A stretch of DNA of 64,000 nucleotides from Lethocerus indicus (lineage: Eukaryota > Arthropoda > Insecta > Hemiptera > Belostomatidae). The first letter of the stretch is position 1, and each line of letters opens with the position of its first letter. Positions 52,576-63,057 of this stretch are shown in pieces. The notes under the pieces are model-generated. The model did not search any database, was not told where the DNA came from, and was given only the letters and a program-made list of their open reading frames with translations. Location: NCBI GenBank assembly GCA_019843655.1, contig JACDQD010000005.1, positions 124,001 through 188,000 of the forward strand. The letters are read 5' to 3'. A program made the translations under genes and the position numbers.

Positions 52576-52900
52576 GTGTCTTGAATATTCGCCCGGCTAA
52601 TACCATTAAAGAACCTACGGTATTTATAAAAGTAAAAAATAACGATGAAATTACGACTGGCTAGCGTCCTTCATCAGGAGGAACAAGCGTACTTATAATT
52701 AAATGTAGTTTGTACAATAAATAAAAACGGGCAAAAAGATTCTATTGTTTGAAAGCGATATAAATATGCACAAATAATATATTATTTTCTGAAGTGAGGA
52801 TGGACCCAAAAATGACTAACAGCGCTACTGAAGGTGGCGAGCAGCCGAAAGACCGGTCTAGCAAAAGACCAAACCGCCGACGGAAATATACGAAATCTAC

Positions 52901-53269
52901 GACAAATTTTTTTTGAAAATAAAAAGAAAATTCCTATCGAAAATCAATTCTGCGTATATTTCCTCGACGGTTCGATAACTCGATGACAACACTTCGGGGA
53001 ACGGGTTCGCTAATTAGAAGAGTGTAAAATGAATATTTCGATACTGGTAGCGTTTTTTCTTTTTCGATTTTCCTTCGGACACCGATCACGTTTCAGTCGA
53101 CCGGTGCGTAAGAAGATCTGGCCGATGGGAATTCAAATCTTGGCCGTAATACAAGTTGATATCGAATATACAAGACTCGAAAAGAGAAGTTACGAAATTT
53201 CTACAACGTTGACAGTTTCGTCTATTCGGAAATATCGCCCCGATATGTCCTCGTACGCTCCATCGATAG
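52901..53269. other. No gene called; one 96-codon frame
   Basis: The frame at 53029-53319 begins MNISILVAFFLFRFSFG, a hydrophobic stretch that could mimic a signal peptide. There is no known domain, no splice context and its end runs into the tandem array. I treat it as chance. Confidence 0.3.
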
Positions 53270-54545
53270 TGAAAAGTCTTTCCCCGTACTTCGTTAACTG
53301 TGGTCCGAAAGTGAAATAAACCGGAATAAAGGAAAGTTGAAAAATCGGAAAATTAAACTTGAAACTTTAAAAATATTCGGTCAACAGTGGTCCAAAAATG
53401 AGTTTACATTTGCCCGATAGAGGAAAGTTGAAAATTGCACATTTTTGAAATTTCAAAAATTTTCCCCAATATCTCCAATACCGTGCCATCAGTGGTCTGC
53501 GAAAATTTCTGAAATTTCAATATTTTTCCCGAATTTTTTTTAAATTTTCAAAAATGTCCCATATTTTGTCATCATTGGTCCCAAAGTGAAATACACTGGA
53601 ATAAAGGAAAGTTGAAAAATCGGAAAATTCTTGAAACATTAAAAATATTCGGTCAACAGTGGTCCAAAAATGAGTTACATTTGCCCAATAGAGGAAAGTT
53701 GAAAATTGCACATTTTTGAAATTTCAAAAATGTTCCCCAATATCTCCAATACTGTTTCATCAGTGGTCTGTGAAAATTTCTGAAATTTCAATATTTTTCC
53801 CGAATTTTTGAATTTTCAAAAATGTCCCATATTTTGTCACCAGTGGTCCCAAAGTGAAATACACTGGAATAAAGGAAAGTTGAAAAATCGGAAAATTCTT
53901 GAAACATTAAAAATATTCAGTCAACAGTGGTCCAAAAATGAGTTACATTTGCCCAATACAGGAAAGTTGAAAATTGCACATTTTTGAAATTTCAAAAATG
54001 TTCCCCAATATCTCCAATACCGTTTCATCAGTGGTCTGTGAAAATTTCTGAAATTTCAATATTTTTCCCGACCTGTCCGTTACTACGTCGACGGTGGGCT
54101 CCAAAAGTGTTACACTTGACCCAGTGAGGAGAGTTGAAAAATTGAAATTTTCTGAAATTCCAAAAACGTTCACCGATATTTCCAGCACTGTGTCAACAGT
54201 GGTCTCCCCGAATGTGTTATGGAGGAAAGTGAAAAAAAGAAAATTTCTGAAATTTCAATACTTCTAAGTGGAAATCTGTCCACTGACTCTGTCAACGGTG
54301 GGCTCCCAAAAGTGTTACACTTGACGCAGAGAGGAAAGTTGAAAATTTTTGAAATATCCAAAATGTTCCCCCGATCTATCTCAACAGTGGTCTCTCCAAA
54401 TGTGTCGTAAAAGGAAAGTGGAAAAATCGAAAATTTCTGAAAATTCAATACTTTACCCGATCCGTCCACTTAGTCTGTCGACGGTGGGACTTGAAAAGTG
54501 TTACACTTGGACCCAACGAGTGAAAGACGAAAAAGTCTTCATCGA
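53270..54545. repeat. Complex tandem array, period about 270 bp with about 135-bp halves
   Basis: The landmark GGAATAAAGGAAAGTTGAAA occurs at 53323, 53598 and 53866, spacings 275 and 268 bp. Each unit holds two related halves, each with CAGTGGTC, GGAAAGTTGAAAA and GAAATTTCAA. The last 450 bp is a more divergent section with GACGGTGGGCTCC and AAAAGTGTTACACTTGACSC as landmarks at about 54090, 54295 and 54480. Identity is high in the first part, so that part was homogenised recently. Confidence 0.93.
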
Positions 54546-54646
54546 CGCTATATCGTATTTTGCACTTACGAAAATGGCCCGCCCGGGCATCGAATTCCTG
54601 GCGTTACGCTATTCAGGGTTTTTTTTTTTTGGAAAAAAATCCCGTC

Positions 54647-54705
<59 letters not shown>

Positions 54706-55006
54706 GCGTATCTTCAGATTCCTGAGAGTTCCACTGCAGCTGTTCTCCAATAACGCCGCGTGGATATTTTCATCCCGCCCGTGTTTCGTACGAGCGAGAA
54801 ATGCGGCCCACCTCCTACTGGAGTGGCTATTTTTTACAATTCCCCCAACGATTGTACCGCTGGAAGTTCTGTTCCAGTATTTAGTGATCAGATTAGGATT
54901 AGGGAAAATACATTTCGAGAAAACATTTCGAGAAAAGAGTGTCAGATTTCAGTGGTGCACGTACCGAGGTCGTTGTCGTCAATGTCGAATGAGAGTATAA
55001 ATTGGG
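54546..55006. other. No gene seen; contains (CT)n
   Basis: (CT)n at 54650-54703 gives Ser-Leu-rich frames of 75-146 codons in all three + frames. Coding outside the microsatellite is not supported. Confidence 0.5.
54650..54703. repeat. (CT)n microsatellite
   Basis: About 26 uninterrupted CT units. Confidence 0.97.
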
Positions 55007-55426
55007 TTGAAACTGAATAATTCTACTTTAGTAGTAGAATTATTTGACATCTGCGACGACCTTTCGATAAATCTGGAACAGGATAAAGCAAATAAACTGT
55101 TTTCTACAGTTTTGATATTCTATCTATCCCTAATCAATCCTCCCGAACCCACCCTATATCATAAGGAATGTTGGCGAAAAAATACCTGCAATATTAATTA
55201 TATTTGATACTTGATCCGACAAGCGTTTGTGCTTAAACTGGGAACCGGCCCGCTTTTCAAAAATTCATTTTCCAAATTTTACAAAACGATCGATGAAAAC
55301 CGGGCTGAAAGTGTACGAAAAAATATTCACATAGCCGACTGTTATAAAAACGAGTTGACGAAAGAGTTTTACGTCCGCCGTAAATACAGCGATTATCCGG
55401 TAGATCCGAAGTGCCGAAAGTGACTG
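55007..55426 (+). pseudogene. Possible decayed ORF interrupted by one stop
   Basis: Two frames in the same phase (66 codons at 55007-55207 and 70 codons at 55211-55423) are separated by a single TGA. Read through, they give about 138 residues. The composition is unlike the surrounding low-complexity frames: LVVELFDICDDLSINLEQD, then LYHKECWRKN, then ADCYKNELTKEFYVRRKYSD. I do not recognise a family. An FBE right half begins near 55408, just before the frame ends. It could be a relic of an unidentified mobile element or a host exon, or chance. Confidence 0.25.
55016..55044. repeat. Perfect 11-bp-arm hairpin
   Basis: AATAATTCTAC, a 7-nt loop TTTAGTA, and GTAGAATTATT. It lies at the start of the decayed frame. 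Confidence 0.7.
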
Positions 55427-55563
55427 ACACAGCGCTACTGAAGATGGCGAGCGGCCGACAGACCGGTCTAGAAAAAGACCGAACCGGCGTCAGAGGAGAG
55501 ACAGAAACGCAACAAATCTACGGTATTTCAACCCTCGCAGACCACAAAAAGGTATTTTAACCT
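55408..55563. mobile_element. FBE right half
   Basis: CCGAAGTGCCGAAAGTGACT, GCGCTACTGAAGATGGCG, the arm hairpin (GGTCTAGAAAAAGACC), ACAAATCTACGGTATTTC, CTCGCAGACCACAAAAAGG and TATTTTAACC. Confidence 0.85.
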
Positions 55564-55795
55564 AAATCTTTTCGGATAGTTTTTAAAAATTTTATTTTCC
55601 AAATGATCGTCTCCCCTGGACTTTTGATTGATAAACGATTGATGATGAATTAAAAGAGCAATAAAATAATACAGAAATTTACAATAGAGTTTCAAATTTG
55701 TGTGTAAATATAGCGATTACGTTCAATTGAAGAGTGATACGCCAGTTTATTAAGGTAATTTTATATCTGTCAACGAACTTTTAATTTTATGAATT

Positions 55796-55850
55796 TTCGC
55801 TGGACCGGTTTCGGCCGCTCGCCATCTTCAGTAGTCGTGTCCGACTTTCG
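55796..55850. mobile_element. FBE arm fragment
   Basis: TTTCGCTGGACCGGTTTCGG, CCGCTCGCCATCTTCAGTAG and TCGTGTCCGAC. A lone left-arm piece. Confidence 0.7.
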
Positions 55851-56004
55851 CGTTGTGTATTGTGTATACGCACACACAATACAATATATATATTGTGTTC
55901 GATAATAATTGTTCTTTTTTTGTTCCGCTTTCCGCTCTGTTAACGTTTCGCTTGCGAATGCTGTAACTTCGTCAAGAGCACGCGTAACTGCGTTCGAAAC
56001 AGTC

Positions 56005-56065
<61 letters not shown>

Positions 56066-57811
56066 GTCAGTTTACGCGATGAAAATTTTTTCAGAAACAA
56101 TTTCTCAATTTCGAGACTGCGCTAGAATATTGTACTGGCTAGAATTATGCAGATTTTACAATTGAATAAAATTTTGGCACCCGTTTCTAAATTTTCAAGG
56201 GCGTTACAATGGCGTTTTTTTTTTCGTTCATTAAATTAATCGGCAGAAGAACACTTGGCCGGGCCATTCTGAAACCTCGTTACGCCCCAGCAATTCAGTT
56301 ATAAACCCGATTGACTCCCAGTTCCTGTTTTATCCGCCTCCGCCTCGGGGCTTTACAACTTGGACTTGGTAATTACACTTGTTGTGACTTTGGTCTTTTC
56401 GTTGCGAAAACACAGAGGCCGACTGAAAGGCTCTGTTATATTTACTCTTTCAAAGTGGACTTTTCGCCGGTGACAAAGTGTCTTTTGACATTTTTTCCTA
56501 CGGCGGACAGTTGAAATGATACTGAAGACGAGATTTGCAACGTTTATTGGTTTAAGAAATTTAGAGCCGATTTTGAGACCTAACCGAGACTATGCTAGAT
56601 GAAAATGCGCGATATAGTGTGCGGGATATGCGAATAATATCGTGTATTCATTCAGCTCCAGAAAAGGAAAAAGTAAATAAATTTTATTTAGTGCCAATTT
56701 ACGATACAAAGTGCGGCAAGTGTCGTCACATTCACATAGACACTAATTATAATATTTATTATGCTCGTTAAAATTGGTATTGTAAGAAAAATGCGTGTCT
56801 GCGTTATGCTGGCTGGTCATGTACATATAATAAATGGTATTTTACAGTTATTTCATTATATACAGTCACGAGAAAACGGAAAAATCATTCGTGGAACAAC
56901 AGAAATTCACGTCATTCATTTTACTTTTCACGAACTATTTTCTCGCTTTCACGAACATGAAATTATTAGGCGCGAATGATGCTGACAATTCGAGCACGAA
57001 ACGTCGAAAATATATGTCATTTTCGTTTCATTCCTCGTAATTTTCTGTTGACAAAACGCAGAATCTAAAAATGATACCGATTCCGGAGAAATACCGCACT
57101 ATCGCGAGCACATTTATTTTATACAAAATAATTTTAATAAATTAAAAAATAAAATTTAAAACCGTCTACAACAGAGGATATACTGTGCATATTATCAGTA
57201 ATTGGAGTAATATTCACTGAGAAAACACAAAATGAAATAAGAATGTCATTAAATAAAATTCTATATTAGTGACTTTGTAAACCGAAATTTTTACGTCTTT
57301 TTACATTTCATTTAAAACCTTTTTGCCGGTGATTCAATATTGAATCAGATATAGAATTATCAAGCACGTATTATCGTGATTCTGGCAATTTCAAAATGAA
57401 ACTAAAAATGAAAACAACTGTCGGAGAAATCCCACTGTTTCGTGAATAATTATTTTAAACAGAATATAAAAAATCGGGTGATGGGGCTAATTTAAAGTTA
57501 GAAAAATAAATTGGAATAATATAAATAAAAAATCTTAATCGTATCAAAGAGTTACGTCGTTAAACGGTGACACTCGGTAAAGTCCATCGGCTATCTGAAC
57601 TGTTTATGATTATCATTAATTTTTTTCTTCCCTTCGAATTCCTCCCCAGAAGTTAATAATTTACGGCGTAACAACCAGGAATTCCGTGGAGGCGGGGGGT
57701 GGGCGCCCCGATATAGGGCGGAGCCGCATTTTTTGCGGCCACTCGCCGAAAATATAGACCGGCTAGTACGTCTCGTGTAGACGGTGGCGTTGAGACACTG
57801 ATCAAAAGAGA

Positions 57812-57814
<3 letters not shown>
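55851..57814. other. No gene seen; long AT-rich block with (AT)n
   Basis: Unique sequence apart from (AT)n at 56007-56062 and a nearby GTGTATACGCACAC. Overlapping frames at 56761-57040 (68-72 codons) have no recognised domain. FBE is nearly absent, making this one of the longest FBE-free stretches. Confidence 0.45.
56007..56062. repeat. (AT)n microsatellite
   Basis: About 28 AT units. Not clearly inside an FBE. Confidence 0.95.

Positions 57815-57852
<38 letters not shown>
57815..57852. repeat. (GA)n microsatellite
   Basis: About 18 GA units. It accounts for the Ser-Leu-rich minus frames across it. Confidence 0.93.
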
Positions 57853-57858
<6 letters not shown>

Positions 57859-59833
57859 AATGCGGCGGCGCCACACGGGTCTATAACGACCACCGTCCCC
57901 GTCTATTTATAGACCGGTCCGGCCGGCGTCCTTTTGTTTGACCGTCGTGGACAAGTCGTGGACTTGTACAAATCTACGAAATTTTTTTCTCCGGGTTCCG
58001 TTTTCGTCCCCACCCCTTCACCCCGGAGGCCGGTCTTTATTCGTGTCTACTATTTCTAAATCACGGTCCAGGAGGCGCTTGTACAACATTAAATGTTTTA
58101 TTTATAGAGGGTTGTTGGTCCTTTTTTGAAGGTCCGCCGCAGCCACCGGCGGTATGACTGATGATATTGCTTCTGCTCTCTCTCTCTCTCCCTCTTCATC
58201 CCTCTCTCCCTCTCTCCATCCCTCTCTCTCTCTCTCTACTATCCGACCCCGGCGACATTGGAACAAGTCCAGTTTTGACGTCCCGTCTAGACACAACTGT
58301 CTATTTCCGGCAACCGCCGCGGGGAGTCTCGGGAGCGCCGTTTCCCCACCCCCACCCCCAAAGAAAATACCCCAAAAATAGAAAAAAGGGGAAAAAGGAA
58401 AAGTGAATAGAAATAAAAAATCGGCCGGTTTCCACTTTCGACGGCCTGCCCGAAGGCAGAAGTGACTTGGCGTCCGTCCACTTCCAAACGCGAGGAAAGC
58501 CCAACCCCCAACCCACCCCCGAATTGTCCTGACGTTGAAAAGACAGAATTTCGAAACGTCGGAAGCGTTACACCAGGGCACGATCGGGGATGTTTTCCGT
58601 ACGGGGGTGGTTCAACCCCGCCACAACTTAACGTGATCCTATTTTACCGACCGTCACACACATATATATGACAGATATTTTTGACCAATTTTACAAAGGT
58701 ACGTTTGAAGGTTTAACGAAATTGTACAAGTTCTAAAAGTGTACAACGTACGAAGTCTGTACTCGGTCCGCTCTAGCATTAGATTATTTATTTAGAGTCT
58801 TTATGACAGTTGAATAGGTCGGTCGGTTTAGCAGGATTAGTGAAATTAACGGGCAATAAGTTAAATTAAAAAAAGGAAAAGATTTTGCTAAGCAAAGTTA
58901 TTGAAATTGTTACGTAAGTAGCTAGATATATAGCGAGCTATAAAAATTATTATTACATTTAATATTTTCTAACAGAAACATATCTCTCGACAAAATGATG
59001 GATTTTCGTAAAATAAAATGAATTTCGTATTGATAGATTGTATTTTTTTGTCGTATAATCAATTTCTTCTATTTTAATGCGACACATATATGTGACACGT
59101 GGGCTACAGCGTTCAGTTTTTATCTCTGGGCCAACGTCACATATTTCTGTGTCAGTTTAAAAGAATACTTATCTCACTTTTTCAGACTGTTCTAAATACA
59201 CATATATTCCAATTGATTTCATATAATCGCGAAAAAAATCTTGGGCTACGGTGGATATTTTCTGCAGAAGTCCCTGGTGGGGCTGCTGAGACTTTGTTGA
59301 CTTAGGCTGTCTTTCTTTAGCACTTTTCTACTTCACAGTTCATTCACAGTCGGCGAATTTTATTTTTCAACTTGTACAGTCGTAGGTAAAATTCCGGCAT
59401 TTCTATTCTCGGACTCGATAAAAGAAGCGTAAAAGGGCGTCGGTTTCACACCGAGATACAAATATGACATCGAAAAGAACGATATACAAATACATTGTTT
59501 CGTACATAAATTCCGACCCTGCGGGCCTCTCTAAATTTATATACTTAATTATTACGATATTTGAATTTTTTACAATATCAATACGATAATCGGGGAAAAT
59601 TAACAATAAAAACACGAGGACTTAAGCTGCACTCACTTCATTCACTGGGCTCCACAGCAGGTACGAGGTATGTTTCTAAAAGTATAGCGAATTTTTAGAT
59701 TTTTACGCGAAATAAGTATATTCGATCTACGGGTTTTTTTATAGCCACGTGTTTGTACACGTGTGTGTATCTCACTCGTGCGGACAATTTCGGCCGTTGA
59801 GAATGTTCAGTTAATTTTTTAAAGCCGAATTTC
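57853..59833. other. No gene seen; C/T-rich patches and a possible structured motif
   Basis: Interrupted (CT)n at 58165-58240 produces most open frames. At 58530-58570 GTCCTGACGTTGAAAAGAC and TTTCGAAACGTCGGAAGCG resemble the 8698-8745 double hairpin in degraded form. The remainder is AT-rich unique sequence. Confidence 0.4.
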
Positions 59834-60064
59834 AGACGGACTTCAGGCGGAAACTTCAGGCGGACTTCAGGTGAACTTCAGGCTGACTTCATGTGAAACT
59901 TCAAGCGGACTTCAGGTGGACTTCAGGCGAAAACTTCAGGCGGACTTCAGGTGAAACTTCAAGCGGACTTCAGGTGGACTTCAGGCGGACTTCAGGTGAA
60001 ACTTCAGGCGAACTTCAGGTGAAAACTTCAGGCGAACTTCAGTGGGCTTCAGTTGACTTCAGTA
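59834..60064. repeat. 11-bp GGACTTCAGGC/T minisatellite
   Basis: About 20 units of CTTCAGGCGGA or CTTCAGGTGAA with one- or two-base insertions. It is the reverse complement of the array at 36.4 kb. The 121-codon frame at 59893-60258 is mostly this array. Confidence 0.95.
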
Positions 60065-60154
60065 GTAATTGTCGGTTCACGATTAGATACAATTGGTCTA
60101 TTTCTCTCCGATTTGGTGGTATTTATTTATTTTTTAAATTTGAACCTGTCATCC

Positions 60155-60306
60155 GGTCGCTATTGAGAACTCGAATTTTCGAAGCGCTTCGAGTATTGGG
60201 AAAAAACATCTGGTTGGGGGATTACTTTGAAGGGGACAAAATAGATATTCGTAAATGAATAAATGATTTTTGAAAAAACCCGAAATTCGCGATACTTAGA
60301 CCTCGT
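60155..60306 (+). mobile_element. Mariner-B transposase tail
   Basis: The end of the frame reads FEALRVLGKNIWLGDYFEGD, then KIDIRK and stop. This matches the GDYFEGD-type C-terminus of mariner transposases. The terminal repeat follows as CCCGAAATTCGCGATACTTA and GACCTC. Only the last part of the element remains. Confidence 0.8.
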
Positions 60307-60892
60307 ATATCTCTGGGGCGGATTATATTTTTTTACAATTGCGGCAATGAAACAGTTTCGGAAATAGAAATAGGAATTGATGTAGAAATCAATTAAGGTG
60401 TTTTTTAGGGCTTTTTTCACAAGATCTCATTGAGGGGGGGGGCAGAGAAGTGGACTCGAACCGAATTACTGGGCAATATGGGCCTTCTAAATATAGCTGT
60501 GCTCGCGTCCAAAGCGTTCCACTATAAAATACGAGGCAGTTTAACTCCGCCCTTCCACCAAAGATAAAACGGACGGGGGAGGGAGGGTTTGTGAGGAAGA
60601 GGATTGTGAGGTCTCCGAGGTAATCCACCCCCAAGGGCTAACTCGTCTCCGGCCCAGGAGGCTTTAAAACCCCAATGTTTATTGGCGTTTATTCAGATCC
60701 GGCTTTATGGGCCATATCTTTCAACTCTCGGACTCCTTCCGCGATCCGCAACACAATTAAAGGCCCGGAAGATGAAAACTCGCTATATAATCTTATCGAT
60801 AATCCATTCGTGCTGCGGTGGACAGTGAGGATCGGAGGTTCAAATATAGTCAAGCTGCAAATTGACACATCGATATAATATACGATGCCGTA
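60307..60892. other. No gene seen
   Basis: Unique sequence. The 67-codon frame at 60675-60878 has no recognised domain. Confidence 0.4.
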
Positions 60893-61135
60893 TTAAAACC
60901 GACGTTTCAGAATCGACTTAAACAGAAAATGAGGACTCTCGAGGCCGTTACTGAAACGGAAATTGTCCTCAAGTAACAAACTGATATACAAAGCGATAGA
61001 ACTACGGGGTTCCACCACAAGAAATCCGACATCTCTCGCATCCAGAGATTCCAGTCAAAAGTCCTTCCAGTACCGTCCTTAATGCCCCCCAGGGTATGTT
61101 TCTAACAGCATAATCCACAATGACCTCAATATGAA
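60893..61135 (+). mobile_element. Jockey-like LINE remnant
   Basis: AATCGACTTAAACAGAAAAT (NRLKQK), AGTAACAAACTGATATACAA (SNKLIYK) and ATCCAGAGATTCCAGTCAAA (IQRFQSK), then GTCCTTAATGCCCCCCAGGG and TATGTTTCTAAC. These are successive conserved blocks of the Jockey-clade reverse-transcriptase C-terminus in broken frames. The WTYG segment is deleted. A mariner-A copy follows. Confidence 0.8.
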
Positions 61136-61139
61136 TCTC

Positions 61140-61625
61140 AAAGTTTAGGGTTTCAGTACGAATGTAGCGTTACACGATAGAACAACCGGTGTTTTTTGTT
61201 GAAAATATTTAAAAATAATGAAAGTTTGGCAACCGCGGTTAAAACGAAAATTTCGTACGGAATACGGACAGTTCTTTCCGCCTAAACTGGATGATATCGA
61301 TGCTGAGGACGTGTGGTCTTAACAAGACGGCGGTGGTGCCACATGACCCACGTACAGCCCGTCAATTCAATTCAGTGACAGCACGAGACATTTTCCCGGC
61401 CACTTTCCGGAATTTGACACCGTCGGATTTCATCAAACGTCAAAGGTCTACGCACTGGAGGGGGGAAAGTCAAGGGCGGATCGACGAAATTCGGCCGCAT
61501 TTATGCGAAATTGTCGTGGTCAATTTCGACAGAAGACGCTACGCGCCACAGCGAAACTGTGGAGGACCGTTTGCCCCGTGTCTTATTCCATAAATAACCC
61601 AATCCTGAATTTGAAGAAAAAAAAA
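61140..61625 (+). pseudogene. Mariner-A transposase pseudogene, longest copy
   Basis: The N-terminal block at about 61165-61250 (GCGTTACACGATAGAACAAC, AATAATGAAAGTTTGGCAAC) corresponds to the helix-turn-helix start. After a deletion the sequence resumes with KLDDIDAEDVW, a stop, QDGG, and in the 100-codon frame at 61291-61593 NLTPSDF, IRPHLCEIVVVNFDRR and NCGG. QDG and LTPSDF hold the second and third acidic residues of the DDE/D triad, lying about 33 codons apart with a frameshift, consistent with a DD34D mariner. The first aspartate region is missing. Not functional. Confidence 0.82.
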
Positions 61626-61964
61626 ACTGCGGCATAATGGAACTACTGAGGCACAAGTAGTACTACTACCCCCCCGGTCGGACTAAGCGCCTCCGGCTGT
61701 TCCCGAATTAGAATATTTATTTTTACGGGTCCAACTCGGACGGTGGGACGTCTCCGATTCAATTGTCGCCGTATAACTCAAACCGGTCGGGGACGTCCGC
61801 CCGAAGGGAAAAGGGATTAACGAGGGGACGGGGATATCCTCGGCAGGAGCGGGACGAGGATATCAATCCACGGAGGAATGCCGATGTGGCGCCAACATTG
61901 TTGGACGGTCCAAGTCGCGCATAGCAATTCCCAACCAACAGCAGGTTGGCTATCTTCGGCTACA
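61626..61964. other. No gene seen
   Basis: Unique GC-richer sequence. Confidence 0.4.
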
Positions 61965-62765
61965 CCTGGAATCGACTTAAACAGAAAGTTTTGGAATCTT
62001 AAGGCCGTTACTCAAGTAACAGTATAGAGACGTACAAAATCCGAGAAGAGATTCCGGTCAAAAGTCCTTCCTACCATCCTTAATGCTCCCCGATGTTTCT
62101 ATTTTTGGCCTCATTTTGTGCTTGAGAACCGACTTTTTTGGGACCGATTTTGCACCTGACCTAATTTTTTGGGCCTGTATTTGTGCCTGAAAAGAGGAAA
62201 TTCTGTCTTCCCATCGGAAGGGTTTGTGCCCTCTACCTCCTGGGGGGCCGAGTCTACTGAAATAAAAATCTATTGAATATCATTCATAAGGCCTTCGTGC
62301 CATCCTTAATGCTCCCCGGGGGTATGTTTCTATTTTTGGCCTCATTTTGTGCTTGAGAACCGACTTTTTTGGGACCGATTTTGCGCTTAAGAACCGCATT
62401 TTTCGGCCGATTTTGCACCTGACCTCATTTTTGGGCCTGTATTTGTGCCTGAAAAAGGAAATTCTGTCTTCCTATAAGAATAGGAATTGACCATATTTAA
62501 TGATATTAAATATCATTCATAAGGCCTTCGTGCCATACTTAATGCACCCCGGTATTTTTCGAACCGCACAATCCACCATGACCTCAACGTACCGACAGTG
62601 GACCAAGTCGCAAAATCCTCAAGTTCCACTCCCGCCTCTTGTATGAAAAGTACCATATTTCGGCGGTTCCTTTTATCACGAAATGTATGTAAAAAGAAAA
62701 AATAATCAGCGCTTGTATTTATAACATTTATGTTGATTGTACAAAATAAACAAAGGTTTCTTAAA
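61965..62765 (+). mobile_element. Jockey-like LINE 3' region with internal tandem duplication
   Basis: Starts ATCGACTTAAACAGAAAG and continues to the TCCTTAATGCTCCCC block. A stretch of about 230 bp is then repeated: TTTTGGCCTCATTTTGTGC occurs at 62104 and 62335, and ATATCATTCATAAGGCCTTC occurs at about 62277 and 62509. The third unit carries the normal LINE tail (GAACCGCACAATCCACCATG, GACCTCAACGTACCGACAG) and ends TTGATTGTACAAAATAAAC. No intact frame remains. Confidence 0.75.
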
Positions 62766-63057
62766 CTCGAGGAAGGGTGGATGAATGAAGGAAGGACGGG
62801 GTTGACCCCCACCCCACCACCGACGATTTTTCCCAATTTGGAAATTTTGAATCGGAGAACCAATTTTATTTTATTTTATTTTATTTTTTGTCACAACCAC
62901 AATTTTTATAATTATATCCTGGCTTTACTGGATAGTAAGGAAATCACCGTTGGGCCGTTTACTGCTTGATCACAACTGAAGAAAACATGTCGAATATCGG
63001 AAAGATGAAAATTCATGGATTTCAGAAACGCTGGACTTGTAGAAACCGCAATAATTT
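62766..63057. other. No gene seen
   Basis: Includes a short (TTTTA)n at about 62863-62886. Otherwise unique. Confidence 0.4.

Larger units (their letters stand above)
52258..52900. mobile_element. FBE region: outer end, duplicated flank, left half, right arm
   Basis: A solo outer end (ACGTTTTGCGGTCTGCC, GGGGTTGGAATACCGTGG) at 52258-52301 is followed by the flank shared with 30.0 kb (52302-52390). A left half with CTATCGCTAGACCGG and GGGGCATCCTCACTGCCCAC follows at 52388-52585, with a (TA)n core. After about 210 bp of other DNA, a right arm at 52797-52900 begins ATGACTAACAGCGCTACTG. Confidence 0.82.

Noticed and set aside
53029..53319. A small secreted protein (hydrophobic N-terminus)
   Set aside because: Only a hydrophobic start; no cleavage-site support, no domain, and the frame ends inside a tandem array.
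54349..55000. Three + strand frames of 75-146 codons with Ser-Leu repeats
   Set aside because: Generated by the (CT)n tract; the ends fall in the tandem array and unique DNA without domains.
58102..58581. A 159-codon minus frame
   Set aside because: Low-complexity Gly/Phe/Arg sequence over C/T-rich DNA, with opposed and overlapping open frames; no domain.
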